Source: Pseudomonas sp. WS 5079
Lineage (GTDB): Bacteria > Pseudomonadota > Gammaproteobacteria > Pseudomonadales > Pseudomonadaceae
DNA length: 64,000 nt
NCBI RefSeq assembly: GCF_012985465.1
Contig: NZ_JAAQWN010000012.1
Coordinates: 109,377 to 173,376 of the forward strand
Direction: 5' to 3'
A program made the translations under genes and the position numbers. Below are positions 1 to 9,001 of this stretch, one piece after another; position 1 is the first letter of the stretch; each line of letters starts with the position of its first letter. The notes beneath the pieces were generated by a model, which did not search any database, was not told where the DNA came from, and saw nothing but the letters and a program-made list of their open reading frames with translations.

Positions 1-600
1 GAAATCGAGGCTGATTTCCAGTATTTCCAGAAAACTTTCGCCGACGCCTACTTCAAGACCATCTCCGATGCGCTGAAATGGCACGCACCCAACCAGTTGC
101 TGCTGGGTGGCCGCTATGCGGTCAGCACGCCGGAAGCCGTGGCGTCCTGCGCCCAGTATTGCGATGTGCTGAGCTTCAACATGTACACCCTCAAGCCCCA
201 GGACGGTCATGACTTCGCCGCCCTGCGCGCGCTGGACAAGCCGGTACTGATCAGCGAGTTCAACGTCGGCTCGGCCGACCGTGGCCCGTTCTGGGGCGGC
301 TTGACGCCATTGGCCAGGGAAGAGGCGCGCGGCCCGGCCTATGCGACCTTCCTCAAGCAGGCCATGGCCGAGCCGTCGATTGTCGGTGTGCACTGGTTCC
401 AGTACCTTGACCAGCCGGTGACCGGGCGTTTGCTGGACGGTGAAAATGGCCATTTCGGCCTGGTGGGAATCACCGATGTGCCGTTCCAGGGCTTCGTCGA
501 CAGTGTGCGTAAAAGCAATCTGGCGACGATCCAGCAATTGGGTCGGGAAGCCGAAAAAGCCAAGGTCGCCCACGCGGCAACGGGTTCCCAAACCCCGTAA
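1..600 (+). CDS. GH50/beta-agarase-like glycoside hydrolase, C-terminal part (5' end outside window)
   Basis: The reading frame is open from base 1, so only the last 199 residues are present. They look like the end of a TIM-barrel glycosidase. The segment LISEFNVGS carries a candidate nucleophile Glu on a late barrel strand. The later HWFQYLDQPVTGR...DGENGHFGLVGITD block closely resembles the C-terminal signature I know from GH50 beta-agarases. The true substrate is unknown; many pseudomonads carry such genes without using agar, so a cell-surface or exopolysaccharide role is equally possible. The last ~30 residues form a charged helix rich in Ala and Lys. It reads in the same direction as the following hydrolase gene, 47 bases downstream. 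Confidence 0.6.
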   Translation, partial: EIEADFQYFQKTFADAYFKTISDALKWHAPNQLLLGGRYAVSTPEAVASCAQYCDVLSFNMYTLKPQDGHDFAALRALDKPVLISEFNVGSADRGPFWGGLTPLAREEARGPAYATFLKQAMAEPSIVGVHWFQYLDQPVTGRLLDGENGHFGLVGITDVPFQGFVDSVRKSNLATIQQLGREAEKAKVAHAATGSQTP

Positions 601-647
601 TGACTGGAACAATGGGCGCCATTTAACGCAAGTCTTTTCCGAGGGGG

Positions 648-1799
648 ATGCAGGTGCAGATTCAGGGTCATTACGAGCTTCAATTCGAAGCAGTGCGTGA
701 AGCCTTCGGCGCACTGTTTGACGACCCTCAGGAGCGTGGTGCGGCGCTGTGTGTGCAGATTGGCGGCGAAACCGTCCTCGACCTGTGGGCCGGCACCGCA
801 GACAAGGACGGTGCCGAGGCCTGGCATAGCGACACTATTGCCAACCTGTTCTCCTGCACCAAGACCTTCACCGCCGTCACCGCCCTGCAACTGGTTGCCG
901 AAGGCAAATTGCAGTTGGACGCCCCGGTTGCCAACTACTGGCCGGAGTTCGCTGCGGCAGGCAAGGAAAACATCACCCTGCGCCAGCTGCTTTGCCACAA
1001 GGCCGGGCTGCCAGCGCTGCGTGAAATTTTGCCCGCCGAGGCCCTGTATGACTGGCCCTTGATGACCGCTGCCCTGGCCGCCGAGGCTCCCTGGTGGACA
1101 CCCGGCGAGGGCCATGGCTACGCCGCCATCACCTATGGCTGGCTGGTCGGTGAACTGCTGCGTCGCGCCGATGGGCGTGGGCCGGGGGAGTCGATTGTGG
1201 CCCGGGTTGCCCGCCCGTTGGGCCTGGACTTCCATGTCGGGTTGGCCGACGCAGAGTTCTATCGCGTCGCCCACATTGCCCGGAGCAAAGGCAACATGGG
1301 GGATGAGGCAGCCCAGAGGCTATTACAAGTCACCCTGCGCGAACCTGCGGCAATGACTACCCGGGCGTTTACCAATCCGCCCTCTATACTAACCAGCACT
1401 AATAAACCCGAGTGGCGTCGTATGCAGCAGCCGGCGGCAAATGGGCATGGCAATGCGCGCAGTTTGGCCGGGTTTTATAGTGGTTTGTTGGATGGAAGTT
1501 TGTTGGAAGCCGAGATGCTTGAACAACTGACCCGCGAGCACAGTATCGGGCCGGATAAAACCTTATTGACGCAAACCCGTTTTGGCCTGGGCTGCATGTT
1601 GGACCAGCCAGATGTGCCCAATGCGACCTTCGGCCTTGGCCCACGTGCATTTGGGCATCCCGGGGCCGGTGGCTCGGTGGGCTTTGCTGATCCGGAACAT
1701 GATGTAGCATTTGGTTTCGTGACCAATACTCTGGGGCCGTATGTACTTATGGACCCGCGCGCGCAAAAGTTGGTAAGAATATTGGCCGGTTGTCTGTAA
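648..1799 (+). CDS. Serine hydrolase of the beta-lactamase/EstB esterase family
   Basis: A 383-residue protein with the class C beta-lactamase/DD-peptidase fold. The catalytic Ser-x-x-Lys is S69-C-T-K72, the second-motif Tyr is probably Y158 (GHGYAAITYG), and the third motif is the C-terminal GHPGAGGSVGF segment. No signal peptide is visible, so it is probably a cytoplasmic EstB-type esterase rather than a true beta-lactamase; the substrate cannot be told. The ATG at 648 abuts a GAGGGGG stretch. A GTG two codons later (654) has better spacing to that ribosome site and may be the real start. Roughly residues 220-270 are more AT-rich than the rest. Confidence 0.8.
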   Translation: MQVQIQGHYELQFEAVREAFGALFDDPQERGAALCVQIGGETVLDLWAGTADKDGAEAWHSDTIANLFSCTKTFTAVTALQLVAEGKLQLDAPVANYWPEFAAAGKENITLRQLLCHKAGLPALREILPAEALYDWPLMTAALAAEAPWWTPGEGHGYAAITYGWLVGELLRRADGRGPGESIVARVARPLGLDFHVGLADAEFYRVAHIARSKGNMGDEAAQRLLQVTLREPAAMTTRAFTNPPSILTSTNKPEWRRMQQPAANGHGNARSLAGFYSGLLDGSLLEAEMLEQLTREHSIGPDKTLLTQTRFGLGCMLDQPDVPNATFGLGPRAFGHPGAGGSVGFADPEHDVAFGFVTNTLGPYVLMDPRAQKLVRILAGCL

Positions 1800-1938
1800 A
1801 TAGCTTGCTGTCTGGCGTTTTTTTGTTAAAAAGGCACCTACAAAAGGCGCTTGAAAAGTATTGTTACTTTAAACTTCGTGAAGCGTCTGTTTAACGGGTC
1901 ATCCAGACCCCTGTGTTTTCTCATTTTGTGGATATCTC

Positions 1939-2949
1939 ATGTTATCGAACAAGTCCTTGGCACTGGCGCTCTGCCTCACTATTACTGGCTGTGCACAAAC
2001 TCCACAAAATGATGCGTCTGGCGAGCATTGGTGGTCATTCGGGTTCGACAAGTCGGCGACCAAGGATGTTACCGCCAAGGCCGATGCCAAGGCGGCTGAT
2101 GCCAAGGCAGACCTCAAGGCCGATCTGCAGGCGGCAACGCCAGCCGCGGCTGCTGCCCCGGTGGTCGCCAAGACTGAAAGCGATACCAAATGGTGGTGGC
2201 CGTTTGAAAGCAAGCCAAAACCGCTGAGCAAAGTCGATGTGACCAACATCCCGATGCCCGACCCGAAAATCACCCAGGCCTGGCTGGACGATTACGAGCC
2301 GCGCCTGCGTGCCGCGATCAAGGACAGCAACCTGCAACTGGAACGTCGCGACAACGTGCTGGTGGTGATTGCCCCGGTCGATGGTTCGTACAACCCGAAA
2401 CGCCCTGCAATGTTGTTGCCAGTGACCCTGGGCCCGTTCACCCGTGTCGCCAAGGCCGTTGAAAAGGATCCGAAGACTGCCGTGCTCGTCCTGGGTCACA
2501 TCGATACCGTGCAGAACCAGCCCCTGACCAAGGAGCGTGCGCAGTCCATTGCCTCGATCTTCAGCCTCAGCGGCCTGAAGCAGGACCGCCTGATGCTGCG
2601 TGGCATGGGTGACCTGATGCCCCGCGCCGCCAACGACAGCACCCAGGGCCGTGCCTTGAACCGTCGCATGGAGATCATGTTCACCCAGCGCACTACCATG
2701 CTGGCACTGCTGAGCAAGTACAACTCGCCAAACCCACCGAAGCCTGAGCTGGTTGCGGTACAGGACGTTGTTGCCCCAGCACCGGTCGCCAAGAAAGCCG
2801 TTGCCGCCAAGAAAGCACCTGCCAAGAAGGCCGCCGCCAAGCCAGCCGCGAAGAAAGCCGCCGCCAAGCCGGCTGCCAAAAAGCCAGCTGCCGCCAAGGA
2901 TGCAACGCCAGCGAAAAAAGTAGCGGCAAACGACCAGGCAAAAAACTGA
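1939..2949 (+). CDS. OmpA-family lipoprotein with Lys/Ala-rich histone-like tail
   Basis: A 336-residue outer-membrane lipoprotein. It has a signal peptide with lipobox LTITGC (lipidated C18), an Ala/Asp/Lys-rich linker to about residue 70, an OmpA-like peptidoglycan-binding domain around residues 150-250 (GHIDTVQNQPLTKERAQS and the closing NRRMEI motif), and a final ~65 residues of AKKAPAKK/AKPAAKK-type repeats. The anchor plus OmpA domain implies bridging of outer membrane and cell wall. The polycationic tail resembles histone H1 or AlgP tails and is unusual in an exported protein. It lies 27 bases before pdxH and may be cotranscribed with it. Confidence 0.8.
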   Translation: MLSNKSLALALCLTITGCAQTPQNDASGEHWWSFGFDKSATKDVTAKADAKAADAKADLKADLQAATPAAAAAPVVAKTESDTKWWWPFESKPKPLSKVDVTNIPMPDPKITQAWLDDYEPRLRAAIKDSNLQLERRDNVLVVIAPVDGSYNPKRPAMLLPVTLGPFTRVAKAVEKDPKTAVLVLGHIDTVQNQPLTKERAQSIASIFSLSGLKQDRLMLRGMGDLMPRAANDSTQGRALNRRMEIMFTQRTTMLALLSKYNSPNPPKPELVAVQDVVAPAPVAKKAVAAKKAPAKKAAAKPAAKKAAAKPAAKKPAAAKDATPAKKVAANDQAKN

Positions 2950-2976
2950 GTAGTTGAGCGAGAAGGATAAAGCCGC

Positions 2977-3624
2977 ATGACCCAGGCACTGGCTGATATG
3001 CGCCGTGACTACACACGGGACGGTTTGAGCGAGGCCCAGGCCCCGGACGAGCCGTTTGCCTTGTTCCACCAGTGGTTCAACGATGCGGTCAAGACCGAGC
3101 AGCCACCGGTGGAGGCCAATGCCATGACCCTGGCGACCGTGGACCAGGAGGGCCGGCCTCACTGCCGCGTCCTGCTGCTCAAGGGGCTGGATGCCCAGGG
3201 CTTTACCTTCTTCACCAACTACCAGAGTGCCAAGGGCCAGCAATTGGCAGCCCGCCCGTTTGCTGCCATGACCTTCTTCTGGCCGACCCTGGAACGCCAG
3301 GTGCGTATCGAGGGGCGGGTGGTCAAGGTCACGCCTGAGGAGTCGGACGCCTACTATCAGGTGCGTCCCCTGGGTAGCCGCATCGGCGCCTGGGCCTCCC
3401 CGCAAAGCCAGGTGATCCGTGATCGCCAGCAATTGCAGGATTTGCTCACGCTGACCGAGCAGCGTTTCAGCGAGACCCAGCCGGATTGTCCGCAACACTG
3501 GGGTGGTTATCGCCTGCTGCCCGAGCGCATCGAGTTCTGGCAGGGTCGGGCGAGCCGCTTGCATGATCGCTTGAACTATCGTTTGCAGGGTGCCGACTGG
3601 ACCCGCGAGCGACTGGCGCCCTGA
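2977..3624 (+). CDS. pdxH: Pyridoxamine/pyridoxine 5'-phosphate oxidase
   Basis: A 215-residue FMN enzyme that oxidises pyridoxine or pyridoxamine 5'-phosphate to pyridoxal 5'-phosphate, the last step of vitamin B6 synthesis and salvage. It is full length for the family. Recognisable blocks are MTLATVDQEGRPHCRVLLLKG (FMN/substrate site), FFTNYQSAKGQQL, FFWPTLERQVRIEG, SRIGAWASPQSQ and the C-terminal FWQGRASRLHDR signature. The ATG follows a GAAGGATAA ribosome site. Confidence 0.97.
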   Translation: MTQALADMRRDYTRDGLSEAQAPDEPFALFHQWFNDAVKTEQPPVEANAMTLATVDQEGRPHCRVLLLKGLDAQGFTFFTNYQSAKGQQLAARPFAAMTFFWPTLERQVRIEGRVVKVTPEESDAYYQVRPLGSRIGAWASPQSQVIRDRQQLQDLLTLTEQRFSETQPDCPQHWGGYRLLPERIEFWQGRASRLHDRLNYRLQGADWTRERLAP

Positions 3625-3641
3625 GGGCCCTTTAAGCACCC

Positions 3642-3725
3642 GAGCCCGGGCAAGGCTGCGATGATGGCGGCGCTGCCCACTTCAGGTTGTCTGATACACC
3701 CCCTATCGCAGCCTCGCCAGGGCTC
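3642..3725. repeat. Imperfect inverted repeat, possible REP variant
   Basis: Two arms of about 21 bases, 3642-3662 (GAGCCCGGGCAAGGCTGCGAT) without its first base and 3705-3725, are reverse complements with two mismatches, separated by about 42 bases. It lies between the convergent pdxH and the small membrane-protein gene. The core differs from the GCGGGCAAGC-type repeats elsewhere in the window, so it may be another family. It could act as a bidirectional transcript end. Confidence 0.6.
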
Positions 3726-3766
3726 GACAGCTCTCACCTTTGATCTTGGTGTTCTTGCCGAGGTCT

Positions 3767-4012
3767 CTACTCCGGGGCTTGTGGTGTGTATTGCCGGGCC
3801 GCGTCCTGCAGCCACTGCGGCAAATCCTTACGCTTGACCTTCTCAGCCTTGGCGCGGTCCAACTGTTGCAGCATAAAGATGCGCTTGTGCTGATCGTCTC
3901 CAGCCAGGGACAGCGCCAGGTCGCGGTCCACCCAGCGCTTGATTCGCCGGTACAGCCACCAGTGGAAATACAGGCCGGCGGCGGTGGTAGCTACAATGAT
4001 GAAGTAGTCCAT
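3767..4012 (-). CDS. Small single-pass membrane protein of unknown function
   Basis: An 81-residue protein with one N-terminal transmembrane helix (about residues 2-20, containing FIIVATTAAGLYFHWWLY) followed by a strongly charged helical cytoplasmic part with many Lys, Arg and Asp residues. It has an excellent ribosome site (AAGGAG five to six bases before the ATG), which supports it being real. I recognise it only as a type conserved among pseudomonads; no function can be assigned. Confidence 0.75.
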   Translation of the reverse strand: MDYFIIVATTAAGLYFHWWLYRRIKRWVDRDLALSLAGDDQHKRIFMLQQLDRAKAEKVKRKDLPQWLQDAARQYTPQAPE

Positions 4013-4169
4013 GAAACTCCTTGTCTGGATGCGGTTGCTACCGTTCGTCGATTTTCGCGGTACAGCCTGTCTGTACTGGGGCTGAATGAAAGCAATTTTC
4101 TCCGGGCCTTGCCGTGACAGGCGTCAAGCAGCGGAGTCTAATTAAGATATGTCCTATGGAGTTGATGCT

Positions 4170-4634
4170 ATGCGTAAGTCTGTTTTGCTGGTTGCCTGCT
4201 TTACCACCATGTCGTTGCTGCTGGGTGGCTGCGCCTCCAGTCTGACCGGCGACTCGTACTCCCGTGACGAAGCACGTCGTGTGCAGAGCGTGCGCATGGG
4301 CACCATTGAATCCCTGCGTCCGGTCAAGATCGAAGGCACCAAGACCCCAATCGGCGGCGCAGCAGGCGCAGTCATCGGCGGTGTTGGCGGTAGCGCCATC
4401 GGTGGCGGCCGTGGCAGCATCGTGACGGCTGTTATCGGTGCCGTGGCCGGCGGCCTGCTGGGCTCGGCCACTGAAGAAGGCCTGACCCGCACCCAGGGCG
4501 TCGAAATCACCGTGCGCGAAGACGACGGCAGCATGCGCGCCTACGTCCAGGCCGTGCAGGAAAACGAGATCTTCCGCATTGGCGACCGTGTGCGCATCAT
4601 GACTGTAGACGGTACCAGCCGCGTTACCCGTTAA
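4170..4634 (+). CDS. Glycine-zipper outer membrane lipoprotein (SlyB/PcpY-like)
   Basis: A 154-residue lipoprotein with lipobox LLLGGC (lipidated C21). Residues about 60-100 form a glycine-zipper double helix (GGAAGAVIGGVGGSAIGGGRGS...), the signature of SlyB-type proteins. The C-terminal ~45 residues form a small beta-rich domain. The ATG at 4170 was chosen over the upstream in-frame ATG at 4149: ATGGAG at 4156-4161 is well spaced from it, and the protein then begins directly with the signal sequence MRKSVLLV. Known relatives stabilise the outer membrane. A strong terminator follows at once. Confidence 0.85.
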   Translation: MRKSVLLVACFTTMSLLLGGCASSLTGDSYSRDEARRVQSVRMGTIESLRPVKIEGTKTPIGGAAGAVIGGVGGSAIGGGRGSIVTAVIGAVAGGLLGSATEEGLTRTQGVEITVREDDGSMRAYVQAVQENEIFRIGDRVRIMTVDGTSRVTR

Positions 4635-4650
4635 GGGCCGGCGGTCAAAG

Positions 4651-4686
4651 AAAAACCCCGACCGGGTGACCGGGCGGGGTTTTTTA
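4651..4686. terminator. Bidirectional rho-independent terminator
   Basis: A GC-rich hairpin (ACCCCG...CGGGGT stem with an inner CCGG pairing) flanked by an A-run on the left and a T-run on the right. It ends both the glycine-zipper lipoprotein gene and the convergent nhaA. Confidence 0.9.
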
Positions 4687-4715
4687 TTGGGTGCTAAGTT
4701 GGGCGTGCCAGCGCG

Positions 4716-5903
4716 TTAAGCGCTGGTAGCCGCCTGCTTGCGACTGGCCATCGCCGTCACTGCATAACCAATCAATGCCGCCAGGATCGAGCCGGTGAGA
4801 ATACCCATCCGGTCCATCCCGGCGTATTCGCTACTGCCCGGCACGAACGCCAGCGAGCCGACAAACAGGCTCATGGTGAAGCCGATACCGCACAGGATGG
4901 CCACGCCCATGACCTGGCCCCAATTGGCGCCGGTCGGCAGGGCAGCCAGCCCGGTTTTCACCGCGAGCCAGGTCAGCCCAAACACACCGACCGTCTTGCC
5001 CACCAGCAGGCCGGCGGCGATACCCATTGGCACATGGTGGGTAAAGCTCTCCAGGTTGACCCCGGCCAACGACACGCCGGCGTTGGCAAACGCGAACAGC
5101 GGCAGGATGCCGTAGGCCACCCACGGGTGCAGCGCGTGTTCCAGGCCCAGCAGGGGCGAGGGTTCGGCGTTCTTGGTGCGCAGCGGAATGCAGAACGCCA
5201 GGGTGACGCCAGCCAGGGTGGCATGAACCCCACTCTTGAGCACGCAGACCCACAGGATCAGGCCGATGATCAGGTACGGCCCGAGCTTGACCACGCCCAG
5301 GCGGTTCATGGCTATCAGCGCGACAAGGCAGGCACCTGCCCCTGCCAGCGACGCGGTGGACAGTTCGCTGGAATAGAAAATCGCGATGACGATGATGGCG
5401 CCCAGGTCATCGATGATCGCCAGGGTCATCAGGAACAGCTTCAGCGACACCGGTACACGCTTGCCCAGCAGGGCCAACACGCCAAGGGCAAAGGCGATAT
5501 CGGTGGCCATCGGGATGGCCCAGCCGCCCAGCGCCGCCGGGTTATCCTTATTCAGCGCCCAGTAGATCAGCGCCGGCACCACCATGCCGCCGATGGCTGC
5601 AGCGCCTGGCAGCACGACCTGGGAAGGCTTGGACAAGTGGCCATCAAGCAACTCGCGCTTGACCTCCAGACCGATCAGCAGGAAGAACAGGGCCATCAGG
5701 CCGTCGTTGATCCATAGCAGCGACGGCTTGGCGATTTGCAGGGCGCCGATTTGTACGGCGACGGGCACGTCAAGAAAGCTGTTGTAGAGATGGGACAGCG
5801 GCGAGTTGTTGATGATCAGCGCCAAGGCGGCTGCAGCGATCAGTAACAGGCCGCTGGCCGCTTCAAGCTGGAAGAAACGGGTAAACGTGCTACGCAGAGG
5901 CAA
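4716..5903 (-). CDS. nhaA: Na+/H+ antiporter NhaA
   Basis: An inner-membrane protein of 395 residues and about 12 transmembrane helices that expels Na+ (or Li+) in exchange for 2 H+, giving salt and alkaline pH tolerance. Characteristic stretches are INDGLMALFFLLIGLEVKREL, MATDIAFALGVLALLG and LMTLAIIDDLGAIIVIAIFY; the last holds the adjacent Asp pair that binds Na+/H+ in the family. The start is taken as TTG at 5903 because GGAGAG (5915-5910) is six bases upstream and the product then begins MPLRSTFTRFFQLEAASG, as in other pseudomonads. An in-frame TTG at 5921 would place the ribosome site inside the gene. Confidence 0.95.
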   Translation of the reverse strand: MPLRSTFTRFFQLEAASGLLLIAAAALALIINNSPLSHLYNSFLDVPVAVQIGALQIAKPSLLWINDGLMALFFLLIGLEVKRELLDGHLSKPSQVVLPGAAAIGGMVVPALIYWALNKDNPAALGGWAIPMATDIAFALGVLALLGKRVPVSLKLFLMTLAIIDDLGAIIVIAIFYSSELSTASLAGAGACLVALIAMNRLGVVKLGPYLIIGLILWVCVLKSGVHATLAGVTLAFCIPLRTKNAEPSPLLGLEHALHPWVAYGILPLFAFANAGVSLAGVNLESFTHHVPMGIAAGLLVGKTVGVFGLTWLAVKTGLAALPTGANWGQVMGVAILCGIGFTMSLFVGSLAFVPGSSEYAGMDRMGILTGSILAALIGYAVTAMASRKQAATSA

Positions 5904-6119
5904 GGGATGCTCTCCAATCAAAGTTCAATAGGGGCGTACCCTAACCCGTACTGTTAGTTGTTAAAACAAAAGTTATATTCTTTTTTGTTATATAAAAGCG
6001 TCGTGGTAGGGCTTGCGTCAAAGACTAGCAATTGTGTGTCGAATTGAGTCATGACTGTATCTGTGTGCAGTGTAGGAAAGACCCTAACATTCAGCCTGAA
6101 AACCTAATGGAACTTGAGC

Positions 6120-7214
6120 ATGAGCGACCATCGTCCGTGGGCCCGAGAGGCCATCCGCATTATTGAGGCGGACTTCCAGCGTAGCGCCGACACCCACCTG
6201 ATCCCGCTGCCTTTACCGGGCTTGCCGGGGATCGAGTTGTATTTCAAGGATGAGTCCAGCCACCCCACCGGCAGCCTCAAGCACCGGCTGGCTCGCTCCC
6301 TGTTCCTGTATGCGCTGTGCAACGGTTGGCTCAAGCCCGGCGCGCCAGTGATCGAAGCCTCCAGTGGCTCGACGGCGATCTCCGAGGCGTACTTCGCGCG
6401 TTTGCTGGGCCTGCCGTTCATTGCGGTGATGCCGGCCACCACGTCCCAGGAGAAAATTGCGCAGATCGCCTTCTACGGTGGCAAGAGCCACCTGGTGCAG
6501 GATCCCACGCAGATCTACGCCGAATCCGAGCGCCTGGCGCAGGAAAGTGGCGGGCACTTCATGGATCAGTTCACCTATGCCGAACGCGCGACGGACTGGC
6601 GGGCGAATAACAACATTGCCGAATCGATCTTCCAGCAGCTGCGCTTCGAGCGCCATCCAGAGCCAAGCTGGCTGATTTCCAGCCCGGGTACCGGCGGGAC
6701 CACGGCGACCCTGGGGCGCTATGTGCGTTATCGCCAGCATTGCACCCGAGTCTTGTGTGCCGATGCCGAGCGTTCGGTGTTCTTCGAGTATTACCAGAGC
6801 GGTGACGCCAGTTTGCGCCTGGACTGCGGTTCACGGATCGAGGGCATCGGCCGGCCACGGGTGGAGGCGTCGTTCCTGCCCAAGGTGATTGATGCGATGG
6901 TCAAGGTGCCGGACGCCCTGTCGCTGGCGGCCATGCATTACCTGGCGCAACGCTTGGGACGGCGGGTCGGGGGTTCCAGCGGCACCAACCTGATCGGCGC
7001 GCTGGTTGCCGCGCAGCAGATGCAGGCGGCAGGGGAGTCCGGGTCTATCGTGGCGATTCTGTGTGATGGTGGCGAGCGCTATGCCACGACCTACTACGAC
7101 GATGCGTGGCTGGTCGGGCAGGGGTATGAACTGGAAGAGTTGATCGACGCGGTTGCCGCCAGTGTCGAGCGGGGCGAGCCGTTGCCGGACAGTATCCTGC
7201 GCGCCAATATCTAA
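6120..7214 (+). CDS. PLP-dependent cysteine-synthase-family enzyme
   Basis: A 364-residue fold-type II PLP enzyme. The Schiff-base Lys is in HPTGSLKHR, EASSGSTAISE resembles the substrate loop of O-acetylserine sulfhydrylases, and SSPGTGGTTATLGRYVR is the glycine-rich phosphate-binding loop. It is longer than CysK/CysM (about 300-320), with an extra C-terminal part. Whether it is a cysteine synthase or a desulfhydrase cannot be settled from sequence. It is divergent from nhaA. An in-frame TTG at 6114 is an alternative start; the ATG at 6120 is better placed after GGAA. Confidence 0.85.
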   Translation: MSDHRPWAREAIRIIEADFQRSADTHLIPLPLPGLPGIELYFKDESSHPTGSLKHRLARSLFLYALCNGWLKPGAPVIEASSGSTAISEAYFARLLGLPFIAVMPATTSQEKIAQIAFYGGKSHLVQDPTQIYAESERLAQESGGHFMDQFTYAERATDWRANNNIAESIFQQLRFERHPEPSWLISSPGTGGTTATLGRYVRYRQHCTRVLCADAERSVFFEYYQSGDASLRLDCGSRIEGIGRPRVEASFLPKVIDAMVKVPDALSLAAMHYLAQRLGRRVGGSSGTNLIGALVAAQQMQAAGESGSIVAILCDGGERYATTYYDDAWLVGQGYELEELIDAVAASVERGEPLPDSILRANI

Positions 7215-7234
7215 ACCGTCTGGCGCACGATGAT

Positions 7235-7269
7235 CACTGTGGGAGCCGGGCTTGCCCGCTCCCACAGTG
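7235..7269. repeat. Palindromic REP unit
   Basis: An almost perfect palindrome with arms CACTGTGGGAGC and GCTCCCACAGTG around the GGGCTTGCCC core. It sits in the short gap between two convergent genes, where REP hairpins often mark transcript 3' ends. Confidence 0.85.
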
Positions 7270-7281
7270 GAGGGCGTTTGC

Positions 7282-8895
7282 TCAGGCTTCGATCCCGAGG
7301 ATGTTGCGCGCCACGGCTTCGGCAATCCGAATCCCGTCAACGCCGGCCGACAGGATCCCACCTGCATAGCCAGCACCTTCGCCGGCCGGGAACAGGCCTT
7401 TGACATTCAAGCTTTGCATCGACGCGTCGCGGGTGATCCGCAGCGGCGATGAAGTGCGGGTCTCGATCCCGGTCAATACCGCGTCATGCAACGAGTAACC
7501 CTTGATCTGCTTCTCAAAGGCCGGCAACGCTTCGCGGATGGCCTCGATGGCGAAGTCTGGCAAGGCCAGGGCCAAGTCGCCCAGGGCTACGCCTGGCTTG
7601 TAGGAAGGTTCCACGCTACCAATAGCCGTGGACGGCTTGCCGGCGATGAAATCACCCACCAGTTGCGCCGGTGCTTCGTAGTTGCTGCCGCCGAGGATGA
7701 ACGCGTGGGACTCCAGGCGCTCCTGCAACTCGATCCCGGCCAGCGGGCCGCCCGGGTAGTCCACTTCCGGCGTGATACCCACCACGATCCCGGAGTTGGC
7801 ATTGCGTTCGTTACGCGAATACTGGCTCATGCCATTGGTCACGACCCGATTCGGCTCGGAGGTGGCTGCCACCACCGTGCCGCCTGGGCACATGCAGAAG
7901 CTGTACACCGAGCGGCCGTTCTTGGCGTGGTGCACCAGCTTGTAGTCGGCCGCGCCCAGTTTCGGGTGCCCGGCATATTTGCCCAGGCGTGCGGCGTCGA
8001 TCAGCGACTGCGGATGTTCGATACGGAAACCCACCGAAAACGGCTTGGCTTCCATGTACACGCCACGGCCGTGGAGCATGCGGAAAGTGTCGCGGGCGCT
8101 GTGGCCGAGGGCGAGGATCACATGCTTGGAAAGGATCTGCTCGCCACCCGCGACCACCACGCCATTCAACTGGCCATCTTCGATCAGCACGTCGGTGACC
8201 CGCTGTTCAAAACGCACTTCACCGCCCAGGGCGATGATCTGCTGGCGCATGTTTTCCACCACGCCGGTCAGGCGGAAGGTACCGATGTGCGGTTTGCTGA
8301 CGTAGAGGATCTCGTCTGGCGCGCCGGCTTTGACGAACTCGTGCAGGACCTTGCGCCCGTGAAATTTCGGGTCCTTGATCTGGCTGTAGAGCTTGCCGTC
8401 GGAAAAGGTCCCGGCACCGCCCTCGCCGAACTGCACGTTGGACTCGGGGTTGAGTACGCTTTTGCGCCACAGGCCCCAGGTGTCCTTGGTGCGCTGGCGC
8501 ACTTCGCGGCCGCGCTCGAGGATGATCGGCTTGAAGCCCATTTGCGCCAGCAACAACCCGGCAAAGATCCCGCAAGGGCCGAAGCCGACCACAATCGGCC
8601 GCTCGCTCAGGTCGGCCGGTGCCTGGCCGACGACCTTGTAGCTGACATCGGGGGCGGCATTGATATTGCGGTCGTCAGCGAACTTGAGCAGCAGGGCGGC
8701 CTCGCCCTTGACCTCAAGGTCGACGGTGTAGATGAAACACAGCTCCGACGACTTCTTGCGCGCATCGTAGCTGCGTTTGAACAGGGTGAAATCGAGCAGA
8801 TCATCACTGGCGATGCCCAGGCGCTGCACAATGGCAGGCCGCAGGTCTTCTTCGGGATGGTCGATGGGCAGCTTGAGTTCGGTGATTCGTAGCAT
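7282..8895 (-). CDS. NAD(P)/FAD-dependent oxidoreductase (COG2509 type)
   Basis: A 537-residue cytosolic flavoprotein. The N-terminal ~85 residues form a small domain typical of COG2509. The Rossmann FAD-binding motif is GFGPCGIFAGLLLAQMG with ILERG closing the second strand. GEGGAGTFSDGKL and the C-terminal GEGAGYAGGILSAGVDG segment match the family. The redox partner and substrate of this family are unknown to me. Monocistronic; the ATG lies at 8895. Confidence 0.85.
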   Translation of the reverse strand: MLRITELKLPIDHPEEDLRPAIVQRLGIASDDLLDFTLFKRSYDARKKSSELCFIYTVDLEVKGEAALLLKFADDRNINAAPDVSYKVVGQAPADLSERPIVVGFGPCGIFAGLLLAQMGFKPIILERGREVRQRTKDTWGLWRKSVLNPESNVQFGEGGAGTFSDGKLYSQIKDPKFHGRKVLHEFVKAGAPDEILYVSKPHIGTFRLTGVVENMRQQIIALGGEVRFEQRVTDVLIEDGQLNGVVVAGGEQILSKHVILALGHSARDTFRMLHGRGVYMEAKPFSVGFRIEHPQSLIDAARLGKYAGHPKLGAADYKLVHHAKNGRSVYSFCMCPGGTVVAATSEPNRVVTNGMSQYSRNERNANSGIVVGITPEVDYPGGPLAGIELQERLESHAFILGGSNYEAPAQLVGDFIAGKPSTAIGSVEPSYKPGVALGDLALALPDFAIEAIREALPAFEKQIKGYSLHDAVLTGIETRTSSPLRITRDASMQSLNVKGLFPAGEGAGYAGGILSAGVDGIRIAEAVARNILGIEA

Positions 8896-9001
8896 GACAG
8901 GATCCGGTATGCGGCGTTTGGTAGGGCCGGCGGTTTTGCAAACCGGCGATTATAAGCCCCAACGGCGGTTTCCCGTCATGCTAAAACAGCGCAGGGCTGA
9001 A

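Noticed and set aside
648..1799. Annotation as a beta-lactamase resistance gene
   Set aside because: It has SxxK but no signal peptide and lacks a clear class C YxN and KTG pair; an EstB-type esterase is more likely.
2035..3639. 534-codon minus-strand frame over the OmpA lipoprotein and pdxH
   Set aside because: Gly/Leu/Gln-rich translation of the complement of the Lys/Ala repeats; no start signal and no recognisable family.
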